In this document: positions 1 through 7,822 of the stretch, one piece after another
Layout of the letters: every line of letters starts with the position of its first letter
How positions within the stretch are numbered: the first letter of the stretch is position 1
DNA from: IDS-8 sp036381215
GTDB lineage: Bacteria; Pseudomonadota; Gammaproteobacteria; Steroidobacterales; Woeseiaceae
Length of the DNA stretch: 64,000 nucleotides
Direction: 5' to 3'
NCBI GenBank assembly: GCA_036381215.1
Contig: DASVDF010000078.1
Coordinates: forward strand, 1-64,000
Made by a program: the position numbers and the translations under genes
The notes under the pieces: model-generated
What the model was told of the DNA's origin: nothing
Seen by the model: the letters and a program-made list of their open reading frames with translations, nothing else
The model's database searches: none

Positions 1-40
1 CTGACCGGTCACTCACCTGTCAAGGGGGAGATGAAGTGCC

Positions 41-658
41 ATGAGCGCAGACCCTAAGGGGAAGAAATCGGACAAGGCCGCACGGCCGAGCGCGCGCGAG
101 CGCATCTGCGAGACCGCGCGCGACCTGTTCTACAGCCGCGGGATTCGCGGGGTCGGGGTGGAAATGATCGCGGCCGAGGCCGGCACCACCAAGATGAGCC
201 TGTACCGGAACTTCGCGTCGAAGGACGAGCTGGTCGCCGAGTGCCTGTGCCGCCAGGAGCGCGAATTCTGGCAATGGTGGGACCGGACGCTCGGCCCGCT
301 CGAGGGGCAGCCGAAGCGCCAGCTCGAGGCGCTTTTCGCGTCACTCGAAGCCCAGGTCTCCGACGAGCAATGGTCGCGCGGCTGCCAGTTCGCGAACGCC
401 GCCGTGGAATTACCCGATGCGGAGCACCCCGCCCGCCGCATCGTGTTCGAGCATCACAAGGAAATCCGCGAGCGCCTGAATGGTCTGTGCCACGCGATGG
501 GCGCGCGCGAGCCGGAGGCCCTGGCGGACGGCCTGCTGATCCTCATGGCCGGCGCCTACATGGCCTGCCTCGTGTTTGCGAACAAGGAGCTTGCGCACTC
601 CATCGGCGTGAGCGCCCGCGCCCTGCTGCATTCGGAGCTCGGGGTCGACCCGGACTGA
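41..658 (+). CDS. TetR/AcrR-family transcriptional regulator
   Basis: A 205-residue repressor-type protein. Residues about 17-65 form the TetR helix-turn-helix: the segment around TTKMSLYRNFASKDELV is the typical recognition helix followed by the fourth helix. The remaining 140 residues are a helical ligand-binding and dimerisation domain with the ordinary TetR length. The lysine- and arginine-rich first 20 residues are an extension before the domain. The ATG at 41 follows a purine-rich GGGGGAG stretch; an ATG at 31 is out of frame and soon stops. The ligand is unknown. The gene upstream is outside the window and the next gene is a small unknown protein on the same strand, so no target can be inferred. 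Confidence 0.9.
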   Translation: MSADPKGKKSDKAARPSARERICETARDLFYSRGIRGVGVEMIAAEAGTTKMSLYRNFASKDELVAECLCRQEREFWQWWDRTLGPLEGQPKRQLEALFASLEAQVSDEQWSRGCQFANAAVELPDAEHPARRIVFEHHKEIRERLNGLCHAMGAREPEALADGLLILMAGAYMACLVFANKELAHSIGVSARALLHSELGVDPD

Positions 659-755
659 TCCTCGCGGCAACGGGCGTGTCACTCGCCTCCGCCGCGGCGC
701 GGGCGCCACGAGCGCCTCCGACCCGCCCTCCCGACTTTTCGTCTACGCTTCGGGT

Positions 756-1076
756 ATGCGACAGAATCGCTCACCCGATCTCGCCGAGCTCCAGCGCAAT
801 GCCGAGAAGCGCGGCTTCACCCGTAATTTCGCGGTGCACGACGACAGGCTGACGTGCTCGGCCACGGGAGAACGTTACGGCCGCGACCAGGCCGTCATCG
901 TCTGGAGCCAGACCGTCGACATGGGCACCGACCCAGGCGACGACGCGACCTTTTACCTGATCGAGACGGACGACGGCGGCAAGGGTTACGTCATCGTCTC
1001 CGATGCTTTTCATGCCGACCCGCGCAAGGCCGCGTTCATCGATTCCCTTTCGCGCCGCAGCGGCGAGCAGCCCTGA
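756..1076 (+). CDS. Small conserved-looking protein, function unknown
   Basis: A 106-residue soluble, acidic protein without signal peptide or membrane segment. It has a compact pattern: an N-terminal helix, a strand with a single cysteine in LTCSATG, then YGRDQAVIV and a run of strands ending in YVIVSDAFHADP. It loosely resembles small (~100 aa) proteins often mislabelled as phosphoribosylpyrophosphate synthetase, but nothing in it suggests that activity. No good ribosome binding site precedes the ATG. Codon use matches the neighbours, so I take it as a real gene. I do not assign a function. Confidence 0.65.
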   Translation: MRQNRSPDLAELQRNAEKRGFTRNFAVHDDRLTCSATGERYGRDQAVIVWSQTVDMGTDPGDDATFYLIETDDGGKGYVIVSDAFHADPRKAAFIDSLSRRSGEQP

Positions 1077-1109
1077 CGATCCGCGCAAGGTCCGAGCGCC
1101 GGTCCCGCT

Positions 1110-1550
1110 TCAGGGACTTTGGCCCTGCCGCTCCAGCGCCTCGGCCAGCACCGCCTGGCTCGCCGCGGCGAGCGCCGGCTGCCCGGTTGCCAGCGAGCCG
1201 GCTTTGCGCGCGAGCTGGCCGGCCTGCACGTAGTCCCCCTGGGCGAGCCGCACGCGCGCGAGCTCGAGCCAGACGGCGGCCGAGCCCGGCTCGATCCTGA
1301 GCGCGCGCTCGAGGGTGGCCGCCGCCTGCGCGTAATCGCCGGCGCGCCGCTCGTTCACGCCCCGGGTGACGAGCGCGCTGCCCGCGGCGCCGAGGTCCGC
1401 CTCCGGCCGCCCGGCGGGGCTGCCGCTCTCCCCAAGCCTGCCGGCCTCGTCCCGCTCCCCCGCCGGCCCCGGCGGCACGCCGGTCGCGCAAGCACCGAGC
1501 AGGAGCGTGAGAGCCAGCGCCGGGGTCAGTGGACGGTGTCGCGCAGCCAT
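1110..1550 (-). CDS. TPR lipoprotein, probable LpoP-type activator of PBP1b
   Basis: A 146-residue lipoprotein. The signal peptide ends in a lipobox (LLGAC, Cys21), followed by a linker rich in Gly, Pro and Glu, and then about two tetratricopeptide repeats from residue 60 (the ALRIEPGSAAVWLELARVRL segment is a canonical TPR helix pair). It starts inside the last 25 bases of the PBP1b gene, so the two are translationally coupled. In Pseudomonas aeruginosa the outer-membrane lipoprotein LpoP, also a TPR protein encoded next to ponB, activates PBP1b. Position, lipobox and TPRs all fit that role here. The assignment rests on context and fold and not on direct sequence comparison. Confidence 0.75.
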   Translation of the reverse strand: MAARHRPLTPALALTLLLGACATGVPPGPAGERDEAGRLGESGSPAGRPEADLGAAGSALVTRGVNERRAGDYAQAAATLERALRIEPGSAAVWLELARVRLAQGDYVQAGQLARKAGSLATGQPALAAASQAVLAEALERQGQSP

Positions 1551-3904
1551 TCGAGTGTTCCTCCGAGATCCAGTCCGCAGCGCCCGCCGCGGGTGAGACG
1601 CGCGTCCCGCGGCAGCATGAGCCGCACCGCAGCTTCGCAACGTTCCGACACCTCGGCGCCGGTCGCATAGTCCACCCAGCGCGCCGCGAGCTCCGGCGCG
1701 GTCGCGGGCGCAAGCGGACGGGTGCCGATCGCGGCCAGGATGCGCGCCCAGATCGGCAGGGCACCGGAGGCGCCGGTGAGGCCGGTCGGTGCGTTGTCGT
1801 CGCGGCCGACCCAGACCACCATCACGTGCTCGCCGCTGTAGCCCGCGAACCAGGCGTCGCGCAGCTCGTCGGACGTGCCGGTCTTCCCGGCGACGGCGAG
1901 ATCGCCGGGCAGCCACGCGGCAGCGCCGCGCCCTGTGCCGCGCCGCATCACGGCGACGAGCCCGGCCTCGAGCTGCTGCACCGCCGCCGGGTCCACGACC
2001 TGCGCCACCTCGAGCCCGTAACGATCGAGCGGCGTGCCCTGCGCGTCCAGCACCGAGCGCACGGCGCGCAACGGCGTATGGAACCCCCCGTTTGCGAGCG
2101 TCCCGTAGACCTCGGCCACGTCGACCGGCGCGAGCCCGACGGCGCCGAGCAGCAGCGACGGCAACGGGCGCACCGGCGGATCCGCGCCGAGCCGCTCGAG
2201 CAGCGCCGCCACGCGCTCCACGCCGACGTCGAGCCCGAGGTTCACGGTCGCAAGGTTGAGCGATTCCGCCAGCGCGCGCACGAGCGTCACGCTGCCGTTT
2301 GTCCGTTTCTCGAAATTCGCGGGCGTCCAGGTATTGCCGTTCGGCAGCGGAAGCTCCACCGGCCGGTCGTCGACGGTGGAGGCGAGCGTGTAGCGGCCGG
2401 ATTCCAGTGCGGCCAGGTACACCGCGGGTTTCACCAGCGACCCGATCGGCCGGCGCGCATCGAGCGCCCGGTTGAAGCCCGCGAAGCCGGCGCGCCGTCC
2501 GCCGACGACGGCGAGCACCTCGCCCGAGACCGCGGCCGTCACGACCACGGCGCCCGCGAGCTCGCCTCCGGCGAGGCCGCGCGCCGTCTCGAGCCGTTCC
2601 AGGCCGGCGGCGAGCTCGCGTTCCGCCGCCGCCTGGACCATCGGGTCCAACGCGGTGAACACGCGCAAGCCCTCGCGCGTCAGGTCCCGGTCGCGGTAAT
2701 CGGCCGCGAGCTGCCGGCGAACGATATCGAGATAGGCCGGGTACCATGCCATGCCGTACCGCTCGGCATCCCACAGGTCGAGCGGCTCGGCGGTCTCGGC
2801 GCGCGCCGCCTCGGCAGAGAGAGCACCCTGCTCCGCCAGTTGCGCGAGCACCCGGTCGCGGCGCGCGCGAGCGCGCTCCGAAAAGCGCACCGGATCGTAA
2901 TAACCCGGCCCGCGCACCATGGCGACCAAGAGCGCGATCTGGTGCGGCTCGAGCTCGGCGAGCGGCCGGCTGAACCAGAATTGCGCGGCAAGGCCGAAGC
3001 CGTGAATGGCGCGGTTCCCCTGCTGGCCCAGGTACACCTCGTTCACGTAGGCGTTCAGGATCTCCTGCTTGTCGTAGTGCGCCTCGAGGATCACCGCCAT
3101 CAGGGCTTCCTTGAGCTTGCGCCAGAGCGTCTGGCGGTTATCGAGGAAGTAGTTCTTGACGAGCTGCTGCGTGAGCGTGCTTCCGCCCTGCGCGATCCCT
3201 CCCGCCTTCAGGTTCGCAACGAGCGCGCGCAGCGTCGCGAGCGGATCGATCCCGAAGTGGTGGTAGAAACGCCGGTCCTCGACCGCGACGAGGGCGGCCG
3301 ACAGCAGCGGCGGCACGTCCTGCGGCGCGACGATCAGCCGGTCCTCGCCGTGCTCCGCGAACAGGCTGCCGATCATGAGCGGCTCGAGGCGCGCAATCGC
3401 CACGTCCTGCGTGCCGTCCGTCAGGCGGCCGATGCGCGCGCCGTCGAACGTCACGACGAGCGGGCGTGCGGGCTCCGCACCGTCCCAGAACGCGAACGGC
3501 CGCGTCACGAGCTCGATGACGTTGCGATAGCGACGGAACGTGCCGGGCCTGCGCGGGTGGCCGGCGACGGCCCTGTAGCCCAGGCGGGCGAGCTCCGTGT
3601 CCAGCGCGTCCGCACTGAGCGCGCGCCCGGCGAACAGCTCGAGCGGCCGCGCGTACACGTGCGCGGGCAGGTCCCAGCGGCGGCCGTCGAAGCGGGAAGT
3701 GACCTGCCAGTCGAGCACGGCGAGCCACGCAGCGAGCGCGAGTGCGAGGAATGCGAGAGCGGAAGGAAACGGGTGCCGGCGCGCAAACGACGCCGCGCGC
3801 CGCCAGCCGCCGACATGCTTGCGCTTGCTGCGCCTTGCCTTGCGCTTGCTCTTGTTCTTGCGCTTGCCGCTCGCAGCGCGCGATTTCCGGTTGCCCTTAC
3901 GCAT
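1526..3904 (-). CDS. mrcB: Bifunctional penicillin-binding protein 1b (class A PBP)
   Basis: A 792-residue class A PBP that polymerises and cross-links peptidoglycan on the outer face of the inner membrane. The first 35 residues are a very basic cytoplasmic tail, followed by one membrane span at about 48-65. A UB2H-like domain lies around 80-160. The glycosyltransferase 51 domain carries the catalytic EDRRFYHHFG motif (Glu209) and QGGSTLTQQLVKN. The transpeptidase domain has the SLVK active site (Ser489, Lys492), an SLN motif and KTGTS near the C terminus. Length and domain order match PBP1b of gammaproteobacteria. It lies 57 bases after a lipoprotein gene and overlaps the LpoP-like gene downstream. 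Confidence 0.95.
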   Translation of the reverse strand: MRKGNRKSRAASGKRKNKSKRKARRSKRKHVGGWRRAASFARRHPFPSALAFLALALAAWLAVLDWQVTSRFDGRRWDLPAHVYARPLELFAGRALSADALDTELARLGYRAVAGHPRRPGTFRRYRNVIELVTRPFAFWDGAEPARPLVVTFDGARIGRLTDGTQDVAIARLEPLMIGSLFAEHGEDRLIVAPQDVPPLLSAALVAVEDRRFYHHFGIDPLATLRALVANLKAGGIAQGGSTLTQQLVKNYFLDNRQTLWRKLKEALMAVILEAHYDKQEILNAYVNEVYLGQQGNRAIHGFGLAAQFWFSRPLAELEPHQIALLVAMVRGPGYYDPVRFSERARARRDRVLAQLAEQGALSAEAARAETAEPLDLWDAERYGMAWYPAYLDIVRRQLAADYRDRDLTREGLRVFTALDPMVQAAAERELAAGLERLETARGLAGGELAGAVVVTAAVSGEVLAVVGGRRAGFAGFNRALDARRPIGSLVKPAVYLAALESGRYTLASTVDDRPVELPLPNGNTWTPANFEKRTNGSVTLVRALAESLNLATVNLGLDVGVERVAALLERLGADPPVRPLPSLLLGAVGLAPVDVAEVYGTLANGGFHTPLRAVRSVLDAQGTPLDRYGLEVAQVVDPAAVQQLEAGLVAVMRRGTGRGAAAWLPGDLAVAGKTGTSDELRDAWFAGYSGEHVMVVWVGRDDNAPTGLTGASGALPIWARILAAIGTRPLAPATAPELAARWVDYATGAEVSERCEAAVRLMLPRDARLTRGGRCGLDLGGTLEWLRDTVH

Positions 3905-3961
3905 GGGCGCGTGACGGTACCAGAGCGCGCCCGCGCGCGCATGCCCGGCGCGCGTCGCCGT

Positions 3962-4354
3962 TCAGCGACGCGAGACGGTGAGCCGGGGATCGAGCCGGCC
4001 GACGCCCTCTACCACGATCTCGTACTTGTACGTGGCGTAAGCCGCATCTTCCGGCACGCGGATCTCGATCCGGTCGCCGCGCGCGTTGCGCGCTCCCAGC
4101 CATTCCGGCAGGCCGGGTGCGGGTGTCGTGCGCGCCGCCCCCGGCTCGACGGCGGGCGCGAGCTCGATGACGACCGTGCGCCCGGCGCACACGTCGACGT
4201 GCTCCGGATACGCGGCGAGGTAGCCCGGCGCGTGGGTCACCGTGACGAGGCGGTCAGCGCACAGGGGCTCCGGCTCGCCCGGCTTCGGGCGCGCCGCGCA
4301 GGCGGCGAGCAGCGCGGCGAGCGCCGCGCCGGCACACTGCGTTCGCTTCTTCAT
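3962..4354 (-). CDS. Small lipoprotein, function unknown
   Basis: A 130-residue predicted lipoprotein. The signal peptide MKKRTQCAGAALAALLAAC has a lipobox (LAAC, Cys19). The mature part is a single compact domain with two further cysteines and strands near the end (YATYKYEIVVEGVGRLDPR) that suggest a beta-sandwich, cupredoxin-like in layout but lacking an obvious copper site. The start is set by a clear GGGAG site eight bases upstream; an earlier in-frame start would destroy the signal peptide. It lies between the TPR regulator and PBP1b and is probably co-transcribed with both. I do not recognise the family. Confidence 0.75.
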   Translation of the reverse strand: MKKRTQCAGAALAALLAACAARPKPGEPEPLCADRLVTVTHAPGYLAAYPEHVDVCAGRTVVIELAPAVEPGAARTTPAPGLPEWLGARNARGDRIEIRVPEDAAYATYKYEIVVEGVGRLDPRLTVSRR

Positions 4355-4373
4355 TGTTTTCTCCCTTTTGATC

Positions 4374-6740
4374 TCACGTGCCGGAGTCGCGCGCGGCACG
4401 GACGTCGCGCGTCAGCGCCGCGAACTCGGGCTCGTTCCGTAAAGGCTCGAGGTGTGGCTCGGCCAACAGCAGCCTGGGCGGGTAGCCCATCTCGATCGCG
4501 GCGTGCAGGTCGGCATAGGCCGCGCGGCGCTCGCCGCCGCGCAGCGAGATGAGCGCGCCGACGAAATGCACGTACGGATCCGAAGGCGTCAGCTCGCGGG
4601 CCCGCGCGATCGCACCCCTGGCTTCGCCCTGCTTGCCGAGCATGGCCTTGATCCAGGCGAGATCGATGAGCGTGCCCGCGTCCATCGGGTTGACGGCGAG
4701 CTTGCGGTCGGCGAGGGCTTCCGCCTTGCGGAACGCCGCGCGCGTCTCCGCGTGGCGGGGAGTCAACGAAAGCGCATCGCCGAGGTTCGCCCACGCGAGA
4801 TGGTCGTTCGGTGCCAGCGCCGCCGCCTTCTCCTGCGCGGCGACCGCGGCGTCCACCTCGCCGAGGTAGTAATAGAGCAGGCCCAGGTTGCTGTACGTAT
4901 CACGGCGCGGCTCGATCCGGATCGCTGCGAGCAGCGCCGGCTCTGCGTCCGCGAAATCGCCCGAGAGCACCAGCGCCGTGCCGAGGTTCGAGTAGCCTTG
5001 CGCGTTGTTCGGCTCGAGCGAGAGCACGCGGCGGAACTCGTCCGCGGCTTCTTCATACCGGCCGTTCTGGTACAGGAACCAGCCGAGCGCGTTGTAGGTC
5101 TCCGCGCTGCCCGGCTGCAGGCCGATGGCGCGGCGATAGGCCGCCTCCGCCTCGTCCAGGCGACGCGTCCGGTAATAGACGTCCGCGAGACCGCCGAGCG
5201 CCTGCACGTTGTTGGCGTTGATCTCGAGCGCCTGCCGGAACGAGGCTTCGGCCTGCGCGTCGCGCCCGGTCTCCGCGTAGAGATGGCCGAGCGCCGCGTG
5301 CACGACGTCGAGGTGCGGATTGCGGTCGATGGCCGTGGCGCAAGCGCGCTCCGCGAGCTCGATCCACCCGGACTCGGCGGTCACGTCGAAGCCCTGCGCG
5401 TAGGCCATGCAGATTCCGGCGTGCGCGGCGGCGAACTCCGGATCGAGCGCGAGCGAGCGGCGGAACCAGCCGACCGCCTCCCGCACGGTGGCGCGCGAGA
5501 GCGGCTGGTGCAGCACGTCCATGCCGTGCCGGTACAGCACGTAGGCATCGATGTCGGGATGCTCGCCGTAGATGCCCGGCGCCGCCTGGGTGTCCGGCGG
5601 CAGCACGACGCGCAGGTTGGCGACCGTGAGCCGCGTGATCTCGTCCTGGATCCCGAACAGGCCGGAACGATCGCGGCTGAAGCTGCGCGAGAAGACCCGG
5701 AAGCCCGTCTCCGAGTCGATGAGATGGATGATGACGCGCAGCAGCCGATCCGAAAGCTGCACGCTGCCTTCGAGGTAGAAGCGCACGCGCAGGCGCTCGC
5801 GCACCGATTCCGAGGACGCATTCGCGGGCAGCGAATACGCGTCGCCGCGCGCGGACACGCGCAGCGAAGGCACCGCGGCGAGCCGGCTCATCACGTCCTC
5901 GGCCAGGCCGTTTGCGAACACGTCCGCCGCGGGGCTGCCGTCGATGTTCAAAAACTTGAGAACGGCGATGGAATTCGGCTCGATCGGCGTCGGCGTCGCG
6001 AGCCGTGCTTGAGCGGGCTCCGTCTCACCCGGCAGCCCGAAGGCCTGGTCGTACAGGTACACGCCGCCCGCGGAGAGACACAGCGCTCCGCCGACCGCGA
6101 TCACCGTGCGATCGACGAACGCACGCGCCGGGCCGGGCCTGCGCCCCGCCCGCCGGGCGCGCGACATCTCGACGAGCGCCGCGAGGACGAGCGCGACGGG
6201 CAGGCCCGCGATGATCAGCACGGTCAGGTAGGTGTTGAACCAGAGCGGCACGCGCAGCGGCTCGAACGTGGCATCCGCGACCTGGATGGCGAGCCAGCCG
6301 AACACGATGTAGGCGAATCCCGTTTCGGCGACGCCGCCTCGCTTCAGCGCGGAAACGAGCGCCGCGAAGCGCGTCGGCGCCGGCGACAGGCTGCCCGGGG
6401 CTGCCTCCGCCGGCGCATCGGCGACCGACGGCTCGACCAGCAGCCGGTAGCCGCGGCCGGGCACGGTCTCGATGAAACGGGGTGCGTGCGAGCGGTCGCC
6501 GAGTGCGCGGCGCAGCTCCGCGATGCTGTGGCTCACGCCGGTCGCGGTGTGCGCTGCGCCTTCGCCCCCCTCGAGGTCGTCGCGGCTCACGACCTCGCCG
6601 GGCCGGCGCGCGAGCCGGGCCAGCACGAGAGCGGCGCGCGGCGACAGGCGACAGGCGCCCTGCGGTCCGGTGAGTAGCCGCTCGCCCGGTTCGAACCGGT
6701 GCTCGCCCAGCCGAAACCCCGGCGGCAGGTCGTGAGTCAC
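4374..6740 (-). CDS. CadC-like winged-helix membrane regulator with TPR C terminus
   Basis: About 788 residues. Residues 5-105 are an OmpR/CadC-type winged helix ending in the hallmark RFIETVPGRGYRL. Three membrane spans follow (about 141-157, 167-190, 211-231), then a TolB/FlgO-like region starting NSIAVLKFLNIDGSPAADVFANGLAEDV, and at least eight TPRs from about residue 400. The DNA-binding part is cytoplasmic and the sensor part is probably periplasmic. The family is common in Xanthomonadales-type bacteria, with unknown signals. The GTG at 6738-6740 is preferred; GTGs nine bases upstream and at 6825-6827 are in frame. It heads the unit containing PBP1b. Confidence 0.85.
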   Translation of the reverse strand: MTHDLPPGFRLGEHRFEPGERLLTGPQGACRLSPRAALVLARLARRPGEVVSRDDLEGGEGAAHTATGVSHSIAELRRALGDRSHAPRFIETVPGRGYRLLVEPSVADAPAEAAPGSLSPAPTRFAALVSALKRGGVAETGFAYIVFGWLAIQVADATFEPLRVPLWFNTYLTVLIIAGLPVALVLAALVEMSRARRAGRRPGPARAFVDRTVIAVGGALCLSAGGVYLYDQAFGLPGETEPAQARLATPTPIEPNSIAVLKFLNIDGSPAADVFANGLAEDVMSRLAAVPSLRVSARGDAYSLPANASSESVRERLRVRFYLEGSVQLSDRLLRVIIHLIDSETGFRVFSRSFSRDRSGLFGIQDEITRLTVANLRVVLPPDTQAAPGIYGEHPDIDAYVLYRHGMDVLHQPLSRATVREAVGWFRRSLALDPEFAAAHAGICMAYAQGFDVTAESGWIELAERACATAIDRNPHLDVVHAALGHLYAETGRDAQAEASFRQALEINANNVQALGGLADVYYRTRRLDEAEAAYRRAIGLQPGSAETYNALGWFLYQNGRYEEAADEFRRVLSLEPNNAQGYSNLGTALVLSGDFADAEPALLAAIRIEPRRDTYSNLGLLYYYLGEVDAAVAAQEKAAALAPNDHLAWANLGDALSLTPRHAETRAAFRKAEALADRKLAVNPMDAGTLIDLAWIKAMLGKQGEARGAIARARELTPSDPYVHFVGALISLRGGERRAAYADLHAAIEMGYPPRLLLAEPHLEPLRNEPEFAALTRDVRAARDSGT

Positions 6741-6893
6741 GGTGGCCACCCTGCGAACAGTCGTTCGCGACGCGTGCCTTGTTCGGGAATACGGGCGGGG
6801 GCGCGGAAAGCCGCCCCCGCGTCGCACATTCTACACCGCGCGCCTGGTGTCCTGAGTCCGTAATGACGCAGGACACGCGCTGCGGCGCCCGGG

Positions 6894-7817
6894 CTAACCG
6901 CCCGGCTCGTCCAGGAAACGCCGGGTGATGCCCTCGTACGCGTCGACGCGCCGGTCGCGGAAGAACGGCCACCCGTGCCGCGAGCGGGCGAGCTCGGACA
7001 GGTGCACCTCGGTCACGAGCACGCACTCCTCGTCGACCGGGCCGCGGACCAGGATGCGGCCATCCGGCGCGGCGACGAAGCTCTGGCCCCAGAACTCGAT
7101 GCCGCCCTTGCCCGCGGGATCCGGCTCGAAGCCGGTGCGGTTCACGGCGACCACGAAGCAGCCGTTCGCGATGGCGTGCGACCGCTGGATCGTCTCCCAT
7201 GCCGAGTGCTGCTCCCGGCCCACGGCGTCCTTCTCCTCCGGGTGCCAGCCGATGGCGGTCGGGTAGAACAGGATCTCCGCGCCCCTGAGCGCGGTGAGCC
7301 GCGCCGCCTCCGGATACCACTGGTCCCAGCAGATCAGTACGCCGAGGTCGGCAGCCGAGGTCGGGAAGCTCAGGAAACCGAGATCGCCGGGCGTGAAGTA
7401 ATACTTCTCGTAATAGCGCGGATCGTCGGGAATGTGCATCTTGCGGTACTTGCCGACATAGCCGCGCTGCCGGTCCACGACGGCCGTCGTGTTGTGATAG
7501 AGGCCGGGTGCGCGCCGCTCGAACAGGCTGACGACGACGGTCACGTCGAGCTCCGCGGCGAGCGCCGCGAACGCCTCCGTGGTCGGGCCGGGGATCGGCT
7601 CGGCGAGCGCGAAGTGGCGATCGTCCTCGCTCTGGCAGAAGTAGCGCGAACGGAACAGCTCGGGCAGGCAGATCACCTGCGCACCCTGGCCTGCCGCGTC
7701 GCGCGTCATCGCCAGCGCCCGCGCGGTGTTCTCCTCCGGATCCTCGCCGCAGCGCATCTGCACGAGCCCGAGCGTCACGTGCTTGCCAGCGCTGCTGTTC
7801 TCCTGGCCGACCGCCAT
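6894..7817 (-). CDS. aguB: N-carbamoylputrescine amidase
   Basis: A 307-residue nitrilase-superfamily enzyme that hydrolyses N-carbamoylputrescine to putrescine, CO2 and ammonia, the last step of the agmatine route. The Glu-Lys-Cys triad is visible: Glu in CLPELF, Lys in GKYRKMHIPDD and Cys in GVLICWDQWYPE. The ending segment FFRDRRVDAYEGITRRF is typical of AguB. The ATG follows a GTGAGGCGA ribosome site and lies five bases after the speA stop, so it is the last gene of the polyamine operon. The length matches the family. Confidence 0.95.
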   Translation of the reverse strand: MAVGQENSSAGKHVTLGLVQMRCGEDPEENTARALAMTRDAAGQGAQVICLPELFRSRYFCQSEDDRHFALAEPIPGPTTEAFAALAAELDVTVVVSLFERRAPGLYHNTTAVVDRQRGYVGKYRKMHIPDDPRYYEKYYFTPGDLGFLSFPTSAADLGVLICWDQWYPEAARLTALRGAEILFYPTAIGWHPEEKDAVGREQHSAWETIQRSHAIANGCFVVAVNRTGFEPDPAGKGGIEFWGQSFVAAPDGRILVRGPVDEECVLVTEVHLSELARSRHGWPFFRDRRVDAYEGITRRFLDEPGG

Positions 7818-7822
7818 TCGCC

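Noticed and set aside
20..274. placeholder
   Set aside because: placeholder
1529..4552. A 1007-codon open frame on the plus strand opposite the PBP1b gene
   Set aside because: It is antisense to a complete, motif-bearing gene; in GC-rich DNA the reverse frames lack stops. Its translation is Arg/His/Gly-rich low complexity with no domain.
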